The position numbers and the translations under genes are program-made. This document shows positions 32,301 to 43,600 of a stretch of DNA of 47,781 bases, in pieces (the stretch's first letter is position 1; every line of letters starts with the position of its first letter). Source of the stretch: Branchiostoma floridae (Eukaryota > Chordata > Leptocardii > Amphioxiformes > Branchiostomatidae). Location: contig NC_049981.1 in NCBI RefSeq assembly GCF_000003815.2, positions 7,565,290 through 7,613,070 of the forward strand. The letters run 5' to 3'. The notes below the pieces were generated by a model, which worked only from the letters and a program-made list of their open reading frames with translations, did not search any database and was not told the origin of the DNA.

Positions 32301-32738
32301 GTCTATCAGACACCATCATCAGGGTATGTAGAATGACTGGAAACTACTTCTTACTGCTACTTATAGCCGATGTAGGTGGCGCTGCAGCAGCAAGAATGCC
32401 GTCCCAAACGAGGCTCAGCTCGTATCCCCCCTCGTCTCTGTTCATGACTGGAGCTGATTTTCTGATCCAAACTGCCTCCTTTATCCACCGGGTTCTTCTT
32501 TTTTCCCTCTCTTTTGATAATGATGGTGTTTGACAGACACCGAAACGTTGGAAGTAAGTACTCCCTGGTTGCGACTTAAGAACCTTACTATATAAGCAGA
32601 AATTATGATTACGACTTTTCAACCAAAACCCTCGGCGCACTTCCCCAACTGCCGGAGCCAGGGGAACACTATCAGCAACTGAAGCCTTCTGTCTACCATA
32701 GCCTACAAGACTTAGAGTGTATACACATTCAAGAATGA
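26222..32738 (+). CDS. Gene B: type I CTLD-FN3 receptor with tyrosine-rich tail
   Basis: Ten plus-strand exons close in phase to exactly 657 codons: 26222-26306, 27089-27469, 27953-28333, 28938-29216, 30442-30483, 30688-30735, 30935-31054, 31223-31330, 31827-32214 and 32600-32738. The order is signal peptide, CTLD1, CTLD2, FN3, three Pro/Thr stalk pieces, TM and cytoplasmic tail. All internal exons up to the tail are phase 1-1, as in modular receptors. An in-frame TAA at 31931-31933 would end the protein at 516 residues, although a tail with coding character continues to 32738. I infer a cell-surface mannose-type lectin receptor that signals through tail tyrosines. An AATAAA at 32968-32973 could serve as poly(A) signal. 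Exons are well supported; transcript structure is predicted. Confidence 0.82.
26755..27091. mobile_element. Foldback insertion at the CTLD1 acceptor, bounded by a 15-bp direct repeat
   Basis: ATATTTCTACAGTTT occurs at 26755-26769 and again at 27077-27091; the paralogous site at 27941-27955 has it once. Between them, long inverted arms (TGAAGTTT.TCAACTGTCAT and complement, about 26808-27076) form a foldback. The first 38 bp after the left repeat lie outside the palindrome. Confidence 0.78.
27089..27469 (+). CDS. Gene B exon 2: C-type lectin domain 1
   Basis: One phase 1-1 exon of 381 bp holds a complete long-form CTLD with six cysteines. Landmarks are CPVAGYVIF, WIGLTDVDNEG, the EPN tripeptide in NWYPGEPND, REDC, FWNDIPC and FVCQ. 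EPN together with WND is the calcium and sugar site of mannose/GlcNAc-type lectins. The donor is CGAG/GTTTGT; read-through would stop four codons later. It was duplicated with flanking intron to give the next exon. Confidence 0.93.
27530..27690. repeat. Duplicated intron segment, unit 1 (unit 2 at 28606-28760)
   Basis: Both contain GCATAATTAATGAGAAAATG and TATAACCCCACTTTTTTAAA after GTTGAYGAAYATTATG. The second copy is split from its exon by the MITE at 28388-28602. Confidence 0.85.
27953..28333 (+). CDS. Gene B exon 3: C-type lectin domain 2
   Basis: Same length and phases as CTLD1 (donor CAAA/GTATGT). The first two thirds are almost identical, with two replacements. The last third differs at about ten residues around the EPN loop (NWQPGEPNDALG) and WND (EHVWNDIPC). 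EPN, REDC and WND are kept, so sugar binding is probably intact with changed preference. Confidence 0.93.
28388..28602. mobile_element. MITE family 1, copy 4, with pre-insertion site preserved in the paralogous intron
   Basis: Ends AGGTGCGCTCCCACCGC and complement, flanked by TAA at 28385-28387 and 28603-28605. The equivalent place in the intron after CTLD1 (27520-27530, GTTATAAGGTTGA) has a single TAA and no element. The insertion therefore followed the CTLD exon duplication. Confidence 0.94.
28938..29216 (+). CDS. Gene B exon 4: fibronectin type III domain
   Basis: A 279-bp phase 1-1 exon encodes 93 residues with the FN3 pattern: LSVSWTVVEGLPISRYRLRY, then TSATVRGLQADTDYNITLTS. The conserved tryptophan, the tyrosine-rich strand and the LxxxTxYxI(T)L motif are all present. 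It is likely a rigid spacer between the lectin domains and the stalk. Confidence 0.93.
29580..29796. mobile_element. Foldback element
   Basis: Arms of roughly 95 bp are inverted copies, with GCCGATCTC and CGGGGAGTTTAAGC shared in opposite orientation and a short centre. No clear target duplication. Confidence 0.82.
30166..30340. mobile_element. TA-flanked MITE with CAGTAGAAGCC ends
   Basis: Left CAGTAGAAGCCACTTAATTG, right the imperfect complement, with TA on both sides. CAGT termini and TA duplication resemble pogo/Tigger-type mariner elements. Confidence 0.82.
30442..30483 (+). CDS. Gene B exon 5: short stalk exon
   Basis: After GTTTTTAG it encodes DIAATTTLPRRPVD in phase 1-1 and ends GACG/GTGTTG. 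It is short and Thr-rich with a weak donor, so confidence is moderate. Confidence 0.55.
30688..30735 (+). CDS. Gene B exon 6: stalk repeat 1
   Basis: A 48-bp phase 1-1 exon (acceptor GTGCTTATAG, donor GAAG/GTATCG) encoding PTTTHTYTTPRAQTE. Its Pro/Thr content suggests an O-glycosylated stalk. Confidence 0.72.
30935..31054 (+). CDS. Gene B exon 7: stalk repeat 2, expanded
   Basis: Same splice sites and same C-terminal peptide PTTTHTYTTPRAQTE as exon 6, with 24 extra residues that start in a CCTCA repeat. About 140 bp of upstream intron is duplicated with it. It ends phase 1. Confidence 0.74.
31223..31330 (+). CDS. Gene B exon 8: transmembrane segment
   Basis: A 108-bp phase 1-1 exon encodes about 25 hydrophobic residues (TGTIVGIVIGVIAAIALTVA and on), then a basic TRK stop-transfer. 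The GxxxG-like glycine spacing would suit helix packing. Donor AAGG/GTGAGA. Confidence 0.88.
31827..32214 (+). CDS. Gene B exon 9: cytoplasmic tail with in-frame TAA
   Basis: From the acceptor CATTCCAG the frame gives two YxxP motifs (NIYAVP, DTYHLP), then TAA at 31931-31933. After the TAA the same frame stays open for 94 codons with two copies of a repeat, DGLYLNSVPPGG and DGLYLDFRPPEA, each ending SMxxGSxND, plus HYQNR. The exon can end at ATCA/GTAAAT in phase 2. The TAA may be a recent nonsense change (CAA to TAA would restore Gln), an assembly or allele difference, a read-through site, or avoided by splicing. Confidence 0.78.
32247..32592. mobile_element. Foldback MITE filling the last intron of gene B
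   Basis: Arms of about 75 bp begin TATAGTAAGG and are near-complementary, sharing AACCAGGGAGTACT and ACTTCCAACG. It occupies about 346 of the 385 bp between exons 9 and 10. A partial copy lies at 21861-22020. Confidence 0.88.
32600..32738 (+). CDS. Gene B exon 10: end of cytoplasmic tail
   Basis: With acceptor ATATAAGCAG (phase 2) it continues exon 9 in frame: NYDYDFSTKTLGALPQLPEP, then GEHYQQLKPSVYHSL and a TGA at 32736-32738. SVYHSL fits an ITIM-like S/V/I/LxYxxL pattern and HYQQL is YxxL. The proline-rich, tyrosine-spaced composition is typical of signalling tails. The acceptor has a poor pyrimidine tract, so splicing needs confirmation. Confidence 0.65.
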
Positions 32739-34333
32739 ACCAAATGTTACCAACCAAAAAATTTCTAAAAAATAGCGAAAGAAACTACTATATACAACCA
32801 TGATGCGACTTGTTTAGGATAAAAATATCATATAAACCTTAAAATGTTTGTTTTGATAGTATGAAGGATACAATATCTCCTGGATTACATGTTTAGGAGA
32901 TCTAGAGACCTAAGCAGGGAAAAATGCTACTTATCAAGCAGGAGGGTGTATATTGTATTATAAAGGTAATAAAGGTTCACAGTCTTTAGATGAAATCTGA
33001 CTACATGATAGTACATCTGTTGCTGAGTACATCTGTTAATGTGCCATCAATTACTGAGAATGAAAGGAATATAAATAGATATCAATTATGCAAATAACGA
33101 CCTCATTTAAGTGATTAATGAGAACAAACTGTAATTATTACGGTTTGTTCTCATTTATTCCTGTAAATGAGGTATACCATGTACTCTTTTAGTGCTACAT
33201 GAGTGAGACGTTGGAGTACCGAATTAAGATACTGTCCATAACAAGCCTTGATTATTTGTCGAAGCTATCTGTTTGTTGAACTCTAGTTTATACAATTATA
33301 GGAGTCGTGACTGAAAAATTTATTCTCTTATGATATATGTATCGTTATATGGATTCCTTTGTGCACAATTACACTCGGCAGAAACGTAAGTAAATTTATA
33401 GTTCAATGTAAATATTTACGTCAATGATATGTGATAAGCTGTAGTAATACAATTGGCCGTATGATTGAATATTCTATTGGTATATAATATAATAATGTTC
33501 ATAAGCATTGCAGAACAATCTTGTATGTTTGAAATGGAAAAAAATCCCAGACAATACTTGATTCCATATCTTGATATTACGATGAAACAGAACATGACTT
33601 GCACAACTATTTATTGCAGACAATTCGGAAAGGTTCAGCGTTACTGTAAATGCAGAAATGTTCGCGGTGGATTAATGTTATAATGGTATTTGACTGCAGT
33701 CTATGGTGTTACCGCGAAATTAAAACCACCGCGAAAAGTCATTTTTCCCGCTACCGGGAAATTAAATCCCCGCGAACTTAAATGCATTTACAGTATCTTT
33801 AATCCTTTAGCTAAAATTTACAAGTAAATAGCTTGTTCCAAGATATAACTAAACAAATTACAAACTATGCACAACTAAATAGCTTATACTTCAAGAACGT
33901 CTGCTAGCCAAACAAAAAGAAAACTTCACAAAAATAAGTGACCATCACAAAAGCCTGACACAGATGCTAATACAAGCCCTAGCCTAACTTTTGATATTGA
34001 AAAATATATGGACAAGATATGGTGACGGCATACTCAATTCGTTAACTAATTTTCATGCCGTCATAAACACTAGTTCTACATGAGTACATATTACAAGAAT
34101 ACATAAAACAGCATAGAAAATTTACAAATACTACAAAAAGGAGTCCGATTTAAGTCCCCGAAGACTGATAGGTTGGTGATGATAGATTAGTTGTTTGAAA
34201 TATGTCAAAATGTTTGGAGAAAAAAAATAAGAAGACCCTCATTTAAGGAAACCACAAACATCATTATCTATGCCCGTAACCAAACCTACCAGTCTTTTCA
34301 AATTGTCAAAGAGGGCCCTCGTGCCCTACAAAT
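32739..34333. other. Region between the 3' ends of genes B and C
   Basis: It holds a possible gene B poly(A) signal (32968-32973), a 15-bp-arm hairpin near 33120-33152 and the repeat at 33641-33795. No gene is supported; the small frames lack domains. Confidence 0.5.
33641..33795. mobile_element. Palindromic GC-motif repeat, copy 1 (copy 2 at 40001-40210)
   Basis: Ends TTACTGTAAATGCAG and AATGCATTTACAGTA enclose repeated GCGGTGGTTTTAATTTCGCG-type motifs on both strands. The second copy has the same start and the same motifs with a longer centre. Confidence 0.78.
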
Positions 34334-34621
34334 TTATCTACGCCGGGGCACGAGAGACTCGTATTGGCGCATGTTGTGCTGTTTAGAATCCTTCACGTTG
34401 ACAAACATTGGGTTGGATGTGTTGATGCGCGTGTGACGCGGAGGCGGATGATACCGGTTCTGGTACCGGATGATACCGGTTATGTGTTGTTCCTGGCGGC
34501 TTCCCGACTTGCCGCCGTCGCCAAATGATCTGTTGGCAGTGACGACGTACCTCGGTCCGGCTGCTGGTCGTCTCAAACGGCGGTCATGGTCCATCCGAAG
34601 CAGGTATCTTCTCCTTCGTTC
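34334..34621 (-). CDS. Gene C exon 20: basic cytoplasmic C-terminus
   Basis: A phase 0 exon of 96 codons after TTGTTGACAG. It encodes ERRRRYLLRMDHDRRLRRPA, a linker with TNSPMF-like sequence (INTSNPMFVNV), and ends VPRRR then TAA. There is no hydrophobic segment, so it is the terminal cytoplasmic region. Confidence 0.78.
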   Translation of the reverse strand, partial: ERRRRYLLRMDHDRRLRRPAAGPRYVVTANRSFGDGGKSGSRQEQHITGIIRYQNRYHPPPRHTRINTSNPMFVNVKDSKQHNMRQYESLVPRRR

Positions 34622-37600
34622 CTGTCAACAAGACAAACAAAGGAAAATGGAGACTATTTACACAGCATTTGCTTTATTTCCGCTGACGTTTCGGTGACCT
34701 TCTGTCACCTTCTTCGGGATTATTCTGACTGGTTTACTCCATCTGTAAGCAGCGACACCTATACTGCAGTACAATGTGAACAAGTCAGAACTGTACTGGA
34801 ATGGTGACAGTTTGTTTGCTTGCTTGTTTTTGTTTGTTTTATTTGGATCACCATTAGTGATACTAAATCAAGTATCACTATTCTTCCTGGTGTCCTAAAA
34901 TTCATACACAATAAAAACAAAACATAAGCAACAAATCTTGTACAATAAGTAAACAGAAAAGTAACAAAAACAACTGAGGTGACTTAGGGTGAAGGTGGGA
35001 GATCAGAGGTCAAATTAAAATGTTGGAAGCCATAATTTAGGTTTTATATGCAGAAGTTGAATAAAAATAATGATTAACAAAACATAATTGATTCAAACAA
35101 GCTGAATAAAAACGGCGGTAGAATAAAGCAACAGCTGTAAAAAAAAGAGCTTATCTATTCTAGACAAAATTAACAAAAACTTAAGAAAATCATTTGCAAC
35201 AGGAATTACTGTATTTTTATATATGTATTACGTAAATGATCAATATTGGGCTAGGGTCTGCCAAACAAGGCACGCCACTGGAAAGATCCTCCTCCAAAAA
35301 AATTTATTTGGAGACTAACGATAAATGTTAATTGCAGCGCTTTTCTTTCTGCATTGTGTTGCATTACGTTTTGTTTTAAGTTTAAGCCACAGTTATTCTA
35401 CTACAATGCAGTACGTATATAACACAACAAATAGCCAGTCAGTCACATAGCTAAAAGAAAATACGAAAACATAAGAGGAAGATGTCTGACAGACATCGAA
35501 ACGTCAGCAGGTGGGAAAAATGTTGTTAAAGAAAACTCTTATGTACTATGATCTACCAATGCAACCTGATGAAACTATTTTCAGAAATAAGAGAATCCAT
35601 TTGAGCAGATTTTATAAACCTTACCCATTCTGTTTTGATCAAATCATCCATTCGAAGCTGTATGTTGGAAACAGTTTCTGGTGACGGTTTAGTTTTCTGA
35701 AATGACAATGAAAAGAATAAAGCATAAATGTTTAGCCTCATGATAACTCATCAAGCTAAAGAAAACAGGAGGTGAGTGAGAAAAATATTCCCAGTTTTAG
35801 TCTGGCTCGGTGGAGCTAGGGAGCCACCTACCGATAGATAACGGTAGTGCACCGTATCCAAATTTAATACAATGATACTATCCACAGCTTATATCACATA
35901 CGCACATCATGTCTAGCACTAGAACCGCCGTTTTTCTGGTGGTACTTTCAATGCCAACGTCTACTTTGTTCCAAAATGATCATAAAGAATGAATCATATC
36001 CAACTTGCTACGTATTATTGAATAATAAAGATAAAGAAGTGCGTCTTTGTACCTTTTTTATAGATAGTAATTATGTAAATTTCCTTACGACTTAGCTTTT
36101 CCTAATGACAGAATCGTAACTAAGGGTCTGGAAATTACACGTTATAAGTAGTAAAGATTATTTCATTGAGTATCGTCCTTACCTTGGTAACTAGCTTGAA
36201 GAAGATGATGACCAGAATCAACTTGACCGGTTGAAGAAGGATGAAGTCAGTCAGGAAGGAGATGACGAAGGCCAAGAGCCAGGCTTGAGACTTGGCCCTG
36301 CCGTAGTCATTACCGTACAGGACAGTAAAGGCACCGGATACTATAACTATGGCAGCAACCAGGAACCAGGCTGTAGGGAAAATAGGTTAGATATGTTACA
36401 TGTAAATACATGAGCCAGGTCTGGGACCTGCCATAATCATTACCGTACAGGACAGTAAAGGCACCGGATACTATAACTATGGCAGCAACCAGGAACCAAG
36501 CTGTAGGGAAAATATGTTAGATATGTTACATGTAACTACATGAGCCTTCACAGTACATCTTGTTCACCGAGTGACATAGTCTTGCGAGAGTATGAGACTA
36601 TAGGTACAAGACTTGCGTAGAAACTCCGTGAAGAGGATGTATTGCGAAGACATTTAAAATTGAGGTACATGTGTATGCCTTCAAACTGTCACTGAAAGAA
36701 GAATATTTTTCTAGTTTTATTCCAACATGACTAATGAATCTTTCGACTGCGACAAAAAAACTCACGCCAAATTAGCTTTCCTAACCTTTAAGTCTCCAGT
36801 TAAACTATTTCTTTCTCACATTCGCTCACTTTGTAATTTTGAAATAGATATGCAAAACACGCAAGAAACAACAAACGCACAGATCGAAACCAACACCACA
36901 ATTCAGTTAAAATTGCCGGTTGTACGCCTCACCTACGATAACGCTCCACCAGGGCAACGGGCGGTACGGTTTCTCACTCACGGCAACCTTCGAGCCGTGT
37001 TTCTCTCTGCCATTGGATTTTTTCAGAGCTGAAAAGCAGAAGACAAGAAGTTTACAGTGCCGGCCTGGTATGTTTACAACTGTCATTTGCAATGAACTGA
37101 GTTCAGAGTGGCTCTACCAGCAAGATACAGTACGTAGCTAGTCTTTAAAAAAAGTTAATAGAACTCAATGCAATATTAAAATCTAGTATGGAGACGAATC
37201 AGACGAGAAAGAATCAGCTACTTGCCAACCCATTGAAAACCATTGGTTGTACATAAGATCTGAGCAGAAAATACATCTGTGATGGAAACCTGCATAAAAC
37301 GTTCAGTTCACCAAAACAAGCTTTTATCCATTGAGTATGCGATGCGTTTCTTTCTGCTACAAAGTGTCAGAATGATAAATCATAAGTGTCAAGTATGAAG
37401 CTTATTACCTCCTTGTTTTGTGAGCTTTTCGATGTGCGCGGAAGGATCTGCAGTGTACTCCGTGCCGTTACCTCCGGGTGCGGGCAGGTAACGGGGTAGA
37501 TTCAAGACTCGATCCTTCCGCGTAGTGACGTAGTTGTTCTTGCCCTTCGGGTGGGACCCGTTTGCTGGCGATGACGTGTCGTGACGTGGCCCGGCGTAAC

Positions 37601-40600
37601 GGAAAAGCACCACGACGATGACGTTGATTGGTAAGGCGATCAGGGAACTCTCCAGGCCGATGATGAACTGAAAAATTAGAAAAATAAAGGTATATTGGGA
37701 ATTATTATGGATCATTATTGATATGTTATATACTATTTGTTATATTTCAACCATACCACAAGTATGGGTTAAATATATTTCTTTTCCTGGTGTTTCTTTT
37801 TCTTCTACTTCTTTTCCTGTAAAATCTTTAAATCGATTAATCTCTTTTATTTCTGGGCCAAGTGACTTGCGATTTGGCACAAAAGTGGTCCAATACCCAG
37901 ATGCCTTTTTGTCGTGTTTATATCTTCTTTTAGAATGAGTTTATTGAGGTTTTAGGCCAATTTATCTTACTCCTCTTGTACCCGTGTTCACATTCTGTAC
38001 TATGCCACCAAGTAAATGGCCTGTGTAGACGATAGAACCGTCTGGCATTTGGGAATGAGACAATTGTACTCGGATATTTTTTGGTTCTCCTTTCTAGGCT
38101 ATGGAAACAAAATAAGCTTGATACTTTTAGAAGGTCCGTTCAAAATAACAGATCAAGCAGATGGAGATTACATCCCGAAGTCATTTAGACTAAAATTCTT
38201 TGGAAACAAATCTAAACAGAACTTACCGTGTCCCAGCTGAACAGTTGCTCCAGTTGGACCCTCCCTCCGGTAACCCTGGGTACGAAGTTCCTGTCTCCCC
38301 GGTAGAACATGATGTTGACTAACATGAAGGACATGAGGAGGGACAGACAACAGGATATCCTCTGCACACGGGTGAAGTGGCTAGAGGGAAGTTTCACCAC
38401 AGATATCCACAGATGTTCTGATAGAAAACTTTTTCCAGTCTTGGATTTTCTCTGTTGTTGAACCCTTTGTTCTCTCTCCCGCTGACGTCTGTGTACAATT
38501 TTTCTTCGCTGCAACATTACAACAGGTATATCAATAAAATGATAGACATCACTGGAAAAACCTTTTATTACAAGTAGCGATTCGGTAGCCTGATTAAATC
38601 TCGCTTATAGTGGCCCGTCCAGCATCCGACCGGCTCCCTAGACGGGGAGGGACAAGTTACAGGCCTGGACAGCAGAGTTTGTGTTACACAGACTAGTAAT
38701 TCTGGTTGACTTGGTAATTTTCGTCATGGTGTCCATTTTCTGTTAGAACTCTATCGGAAATGCTACAGCATTATCTGGATCATAGACAGTTTGGCATTTA
38801 AATGGCTAAAATACCTTCAGAAGCAAACACTATATATTTCTATTACAATAACCATTACATCACATGTCTTGCTATTGAATGCCCAAGGTCTTGTTAATCA
38901 TTTCCTAGAAGAAAACGGAGATATTCAAACCCTTTGTCCGTCATCTAAGCCTCTCACGATGAAGACAGCCACGATGTACAAGGCCATCACGACGCACACG
39001 GTCACCAGGGCTATCAGACTTCTGTCAAGGTCAAAAGTGAAGGAACTGCCCAAGTCCAGCGGGTTCGGCGCAACAAAACCAGCAAAGGCTGTCAGGTGGT
39101 CACAGATACAGTGGAGCTGCTCATCGGTCGTCTGGGGACCGACCTTGAAAAAATTATGAAAAGTTTTGACAATATGAATGAATGAACGTGATAGCTTGAA
39201 TTTTTTATTAAAAACGTAACTGCAGATACAGATATTATGTTGAAATGCATGGCTTCCAGATATGATGTTGTAAATATTTTCCAAATTTCAAAAGGTTCAA
39301 AATTCATACAACAGATGTTGCGTGAATGCTTGTCTAACGAAATAAATTGATAATAGAATCAGTAGATAGGGATACAAAATACAAGTATATAAATATAAAC
39401 CACCTCACAGCCCCTGTCGGTCCAAAGATTTGACGTTTCGTTGAAGAAGAGACATTTGGAGGCTGTGATGCTCATGGTGTAGCGAACGCTGGAGTCTGAC
39501 GTCTGTCCGTTCTCGTCAGTGGTTGGAACCCGCTGGAGGCCTACATTTTAACATGTAGGACTCGTTAGAACAATGATCTATTGTATATGTTTCTTATTGA
39601 TTATACAATCGAGGTCCTCATATATGGCATTCTATGCAAAGAAAGCTATTGTAGCATTACCTCATTAATTATGTAAATGAGATCTTAATTTGCCTGATTT
39701 ATATCTGATACTGTTCCATTAACGTATATGTAGCTGCCAAATGTCGTAAGACTGAAATTCTTATCATCTGACAATAAGCTATAATAACACTTATTGATTA
39801 TACAAATTATGTAATTTGTATAATTGATGTCTGTCGATATTTCTCTCTTTGTCGGTTACCTTAAGCTACCGACATCTTGCACACTGCAGTCGTCCCTCAG
39901 AAAGACATCTGGAGCCGCATAGTTCAAGATTTAAACTTTTATTCAGCCAGTCGGCCAAGTCTGTTTTTCAGTTACATATATGTCATGTGTTTGAGTGACC
40001 TACTGTAAATGTATTTAAGTTCGCGGGGATTTAATTTCGCGGTAGCGGGAAAAAGGACTTTTCGCGGTGGTTTTAATTTCGCGGCAGCACCATGCACTGT
40101 AGTCTCTTACTGCCATGGAAAAATGTTCGCAGTGGTTTTCAGTTCGCAGTGAAGCGGCCACCGTGAAAACCGCAAACATTAAACCACCGCGAAAATGTCT
40201 GCATTGGCAATATTATAAAATGCTGTGGATTAGTACTGTCCTCATTATTTAGGCAAAATGCACTCTGAAGGACAGATCTTTAAGATACATGTCAACAGTT
40301 TGTTCACTTACCAATTGCCCACTCTTCTCGTTCACTCGCGGTGTTTAAAGCTTCCTGGTCCAGGAACCACGTGTACGGATGTGTGGTGACACCATTATCT
40401 GTTAGAGTAGCATGATGGCTGTAGTCAACAGGTGAGACCACCGCACCACGTTTCAGGTAAGCCTTTAACGTGACGTTGACGTCATTACTGGTGACGTCAG
40501 GGATGACGCGGATGTAGAGAGCAACACCTGGTTCTGTCGTGTTGAAATTGTGTAACTGGTGGACCAAAGAAGAGAAAAGGGATGTTTTTAAAAAAGGATT

Positions 40601-43600
40601 GCATAACGATCCATAACTACACAACAACAAGAATAGGCTATCTGCCGAACAGAGAAAACGGACAACACTAACAGCTTTTCAGAACGGAATGATACAATAC
40701 TACTGTTAGCAGGACATTGCTGCCTTTTCCCTACGTTATGTGTGTAGTTGCCAGTTACTGTATGTTATATGTATCTGTATGTGTTCAGGGGCTCTTGAAA
40801 AGCAGACTGTAGTCTGAATGATGTTACCTGGTAAAATGAAATAAAATGAAATGCTAAATAACCCTCTGTCTCGCATGTAGTGTTGGTTTGCCATATTAAT
40901 AATTCACACATACTTAAAGTGAAATTGTAGTACTCTAAAGGTAGAAGCAGGTGAGACTACACTACTTGTGTAAAATACAACTCCTATATCTTACCGATAT
41001 TAGTCTGCTGTTAGATGACGTCGCCGTGCCGTTCACAACTATTGGATTCTCCAGAGTTATGGGGCTGATAAACTCGATACGTTCGTCTTCCTGAAGGTTG
41101 GTAACAAGGACTTTCTGTCTTTCGCCGAGGACAGAAAGTCCCAGAACTGGGGTTCTGGCATCATTGGCATTATTTCCGTACTCAAAAGGATTTCGTGGTG
41201 CAAAGTAAGTCTGAAAGATAAAACACACAGCATCTAAGCAACAAATGAGTTTCACTAATTGCCAGAAATGCAGGACGTTTTTCTTACATCGACTCTCGCT
41301 CTGTAGTAACTTTTGGATACAGTTCTGAGCCTTAATCTTAAAGAATATGATTATGTTTTGTTGTAAAGCTCCATCTCGACTTCGCATGATAATAAAGTTG
41401 AGTTCACGCGTGGTTTGGACAGATATCGCGAGAAATGGGACATAAACACTAAATGTGTAAGATTTGTACTTTGGGAATACCGTGGAAGGTTGTTGAGTTA
41501 TTCATTCATGATATTCTAAATTCCTTGTGTCTCATTTTATGAGTATTCAAACTTAAACGTACATACCTGGGATACGACACTTCCGTTGAGACAAAGCTTC
41601 GACGTGAAGTTCTCTGGGATTTCAAAGTACGCCCTCGTATCTTCCTGGGTCTGTATTACCCGCGTCCCGAGTCCGTCACAGCTGGACCTCGCCAAGGACA
41701 TCAGGAACTCCTTAGCCTGGAACAGAGTCGGCTTCTCGTCTCGGTTCTTCCTCGAAACCGTTGTGAAGGACAACTCGTCTATTGTGTCGAAGGCGGTGGT
41801 GGTTGCCTGCTTGTTCTGTTTGTATGTAAGAAATAAAAAAAATACAAAATTAAAGCAGAATTGAATAACTCTTCATCTTGTTAACCTAGTTACACAATCT
41901 CCACCATCTTTAAGCATTCGACTATAATTAGACTCCGTTGCAGTCTTCGAAGGGGCTGGTTTTTATGGGGGGGGGGAGCGATTTATTTTTTCAAACGGAA
42001 CAAAACTCCCTTTCACGGCAAACACCCTTCTTCGGCAAATGCCCTTTCCCGGCACAAGAGAACCTAGCCAATGTTGAAAATCGCGAACCAACACCCCCCC
42101 CCCCCATTAAAACCAGCTCCGCTTTGAAGACTGCAACGGAGACTAGTCTATATATGAGTGTGGGACAAAAGTGGCTCTTTTTAAATAAAACTTCATACAT
42201 GCACAATCCACTGCCCAAGTTGAGTGATGGCTTGTGGCTCCTATGGAATGCAGAAGAACTATCACCCACTCATCTTAACTGCAACGATGCTATTGATAAT
42301 GTAATGCGTGTTGGCCATCAAAAGTGGGTAGACTACCATATGTGGGAAATAGATTTCAGTGTCACCTTTTGGAAGTCTGTAGTCTTGTTTGTCAGTTGGG
42401 CCTCAGACCTCCCTCTGTCCACGCTTTGACTGGAAGCGTCCAGAATGTTTACAGCACCTGAAATAGAAAACGGACTGCGTAAACTATCGTCTTATTCAAT
42501 CACTGTCATAAGTTTACTTGCTTGATAATGAACAAGTTTTATTGGTTCTATTACAAGCGTCATGTGCCATGCAAATTTTCATCCTGGACATCTTCGCGGT
42601 TCTCTCAATTTAAAGCAATTTTTCACACCAGGGTAATACTGTACTATTACCTGTGACCAAGTGAGCCGCTATGCCTTCCAGCTCCTCCGTTCCAATCTCT
42701 GATGCCTCAGTCGTCAACACTTCTCCTAACGTCTTTAAAGTGTCAGCCGCCCTTACCTATACGGGCACACATAATATGTCAGCAAATCAAGGGTAGTATT
42801 GCTTCAGGTAGTGACTATATCGAATAAGAATGTTTGTTGTAGCTATGTTTCTCCAATTGGTTTTCATTTTGGTTACCAGGAATGCTAAATGGATGACCTG
42901 CTACTATTATATATCTTCTTTCTAAATTGCTTCGCACGAAGCTAGCAACCACCTTTCAGAATTAACTTGAAAGTTCATCTGAGTCGGTAGAAGTAATTTT
43001 GTTTTGAGTTAAACTGCAATTTGCAACACAAAAATTGATCTTCTGGACTGATTTACCACAGTCCTGTCTTTGTCAAGAAATGAACAACTCACTGCTTCTG
43101 TGGCGTCACGTTACGAATATGAGTCATAGTATTTCAGCATTGTTTCAAGCTTCAGATCACTTATCTTGCACACGAAATCAACTCACCTGAGAGTCATCCG
43201 ACAGTTCTTCCGCCTTGTTGGTCACGTGTTCCAGCGTGCCTGACACCTGTTTCACCTGCTGCACGTCCTGCACCTGCACCTGCTCCAGAATTTGCACCAT
43301 CCGATCACGTGCCTAAAAGGATGGTGCAATGGTGAACAATCTATCTTACATTGGATAACATCATAATCAAGAACGTTTAGGATGTGTTTTGTCACTGCTA
43401 TTTTTTTTTCTACAGCATGTTTTCATTTTTCTTGTAGGTAACATCGACTATCATAATTCCACCAGGTTCAAACGATGGTATAGAGGTCTTTCCAAGATTG
43501 TCTTGAACACCGAATGTTAAATATCCTAAATGTAACACAGTTCAGATATTTACGTGTTGAAGCCAATCTTGAGAAGGCCTACATAACAACATTTTTGGAG

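Noticed and set aside
32600-32738. Classical ITAM in the gene B tail
   Set aside because: The two YxxL motifs are separated by four residues instead of six to eight.
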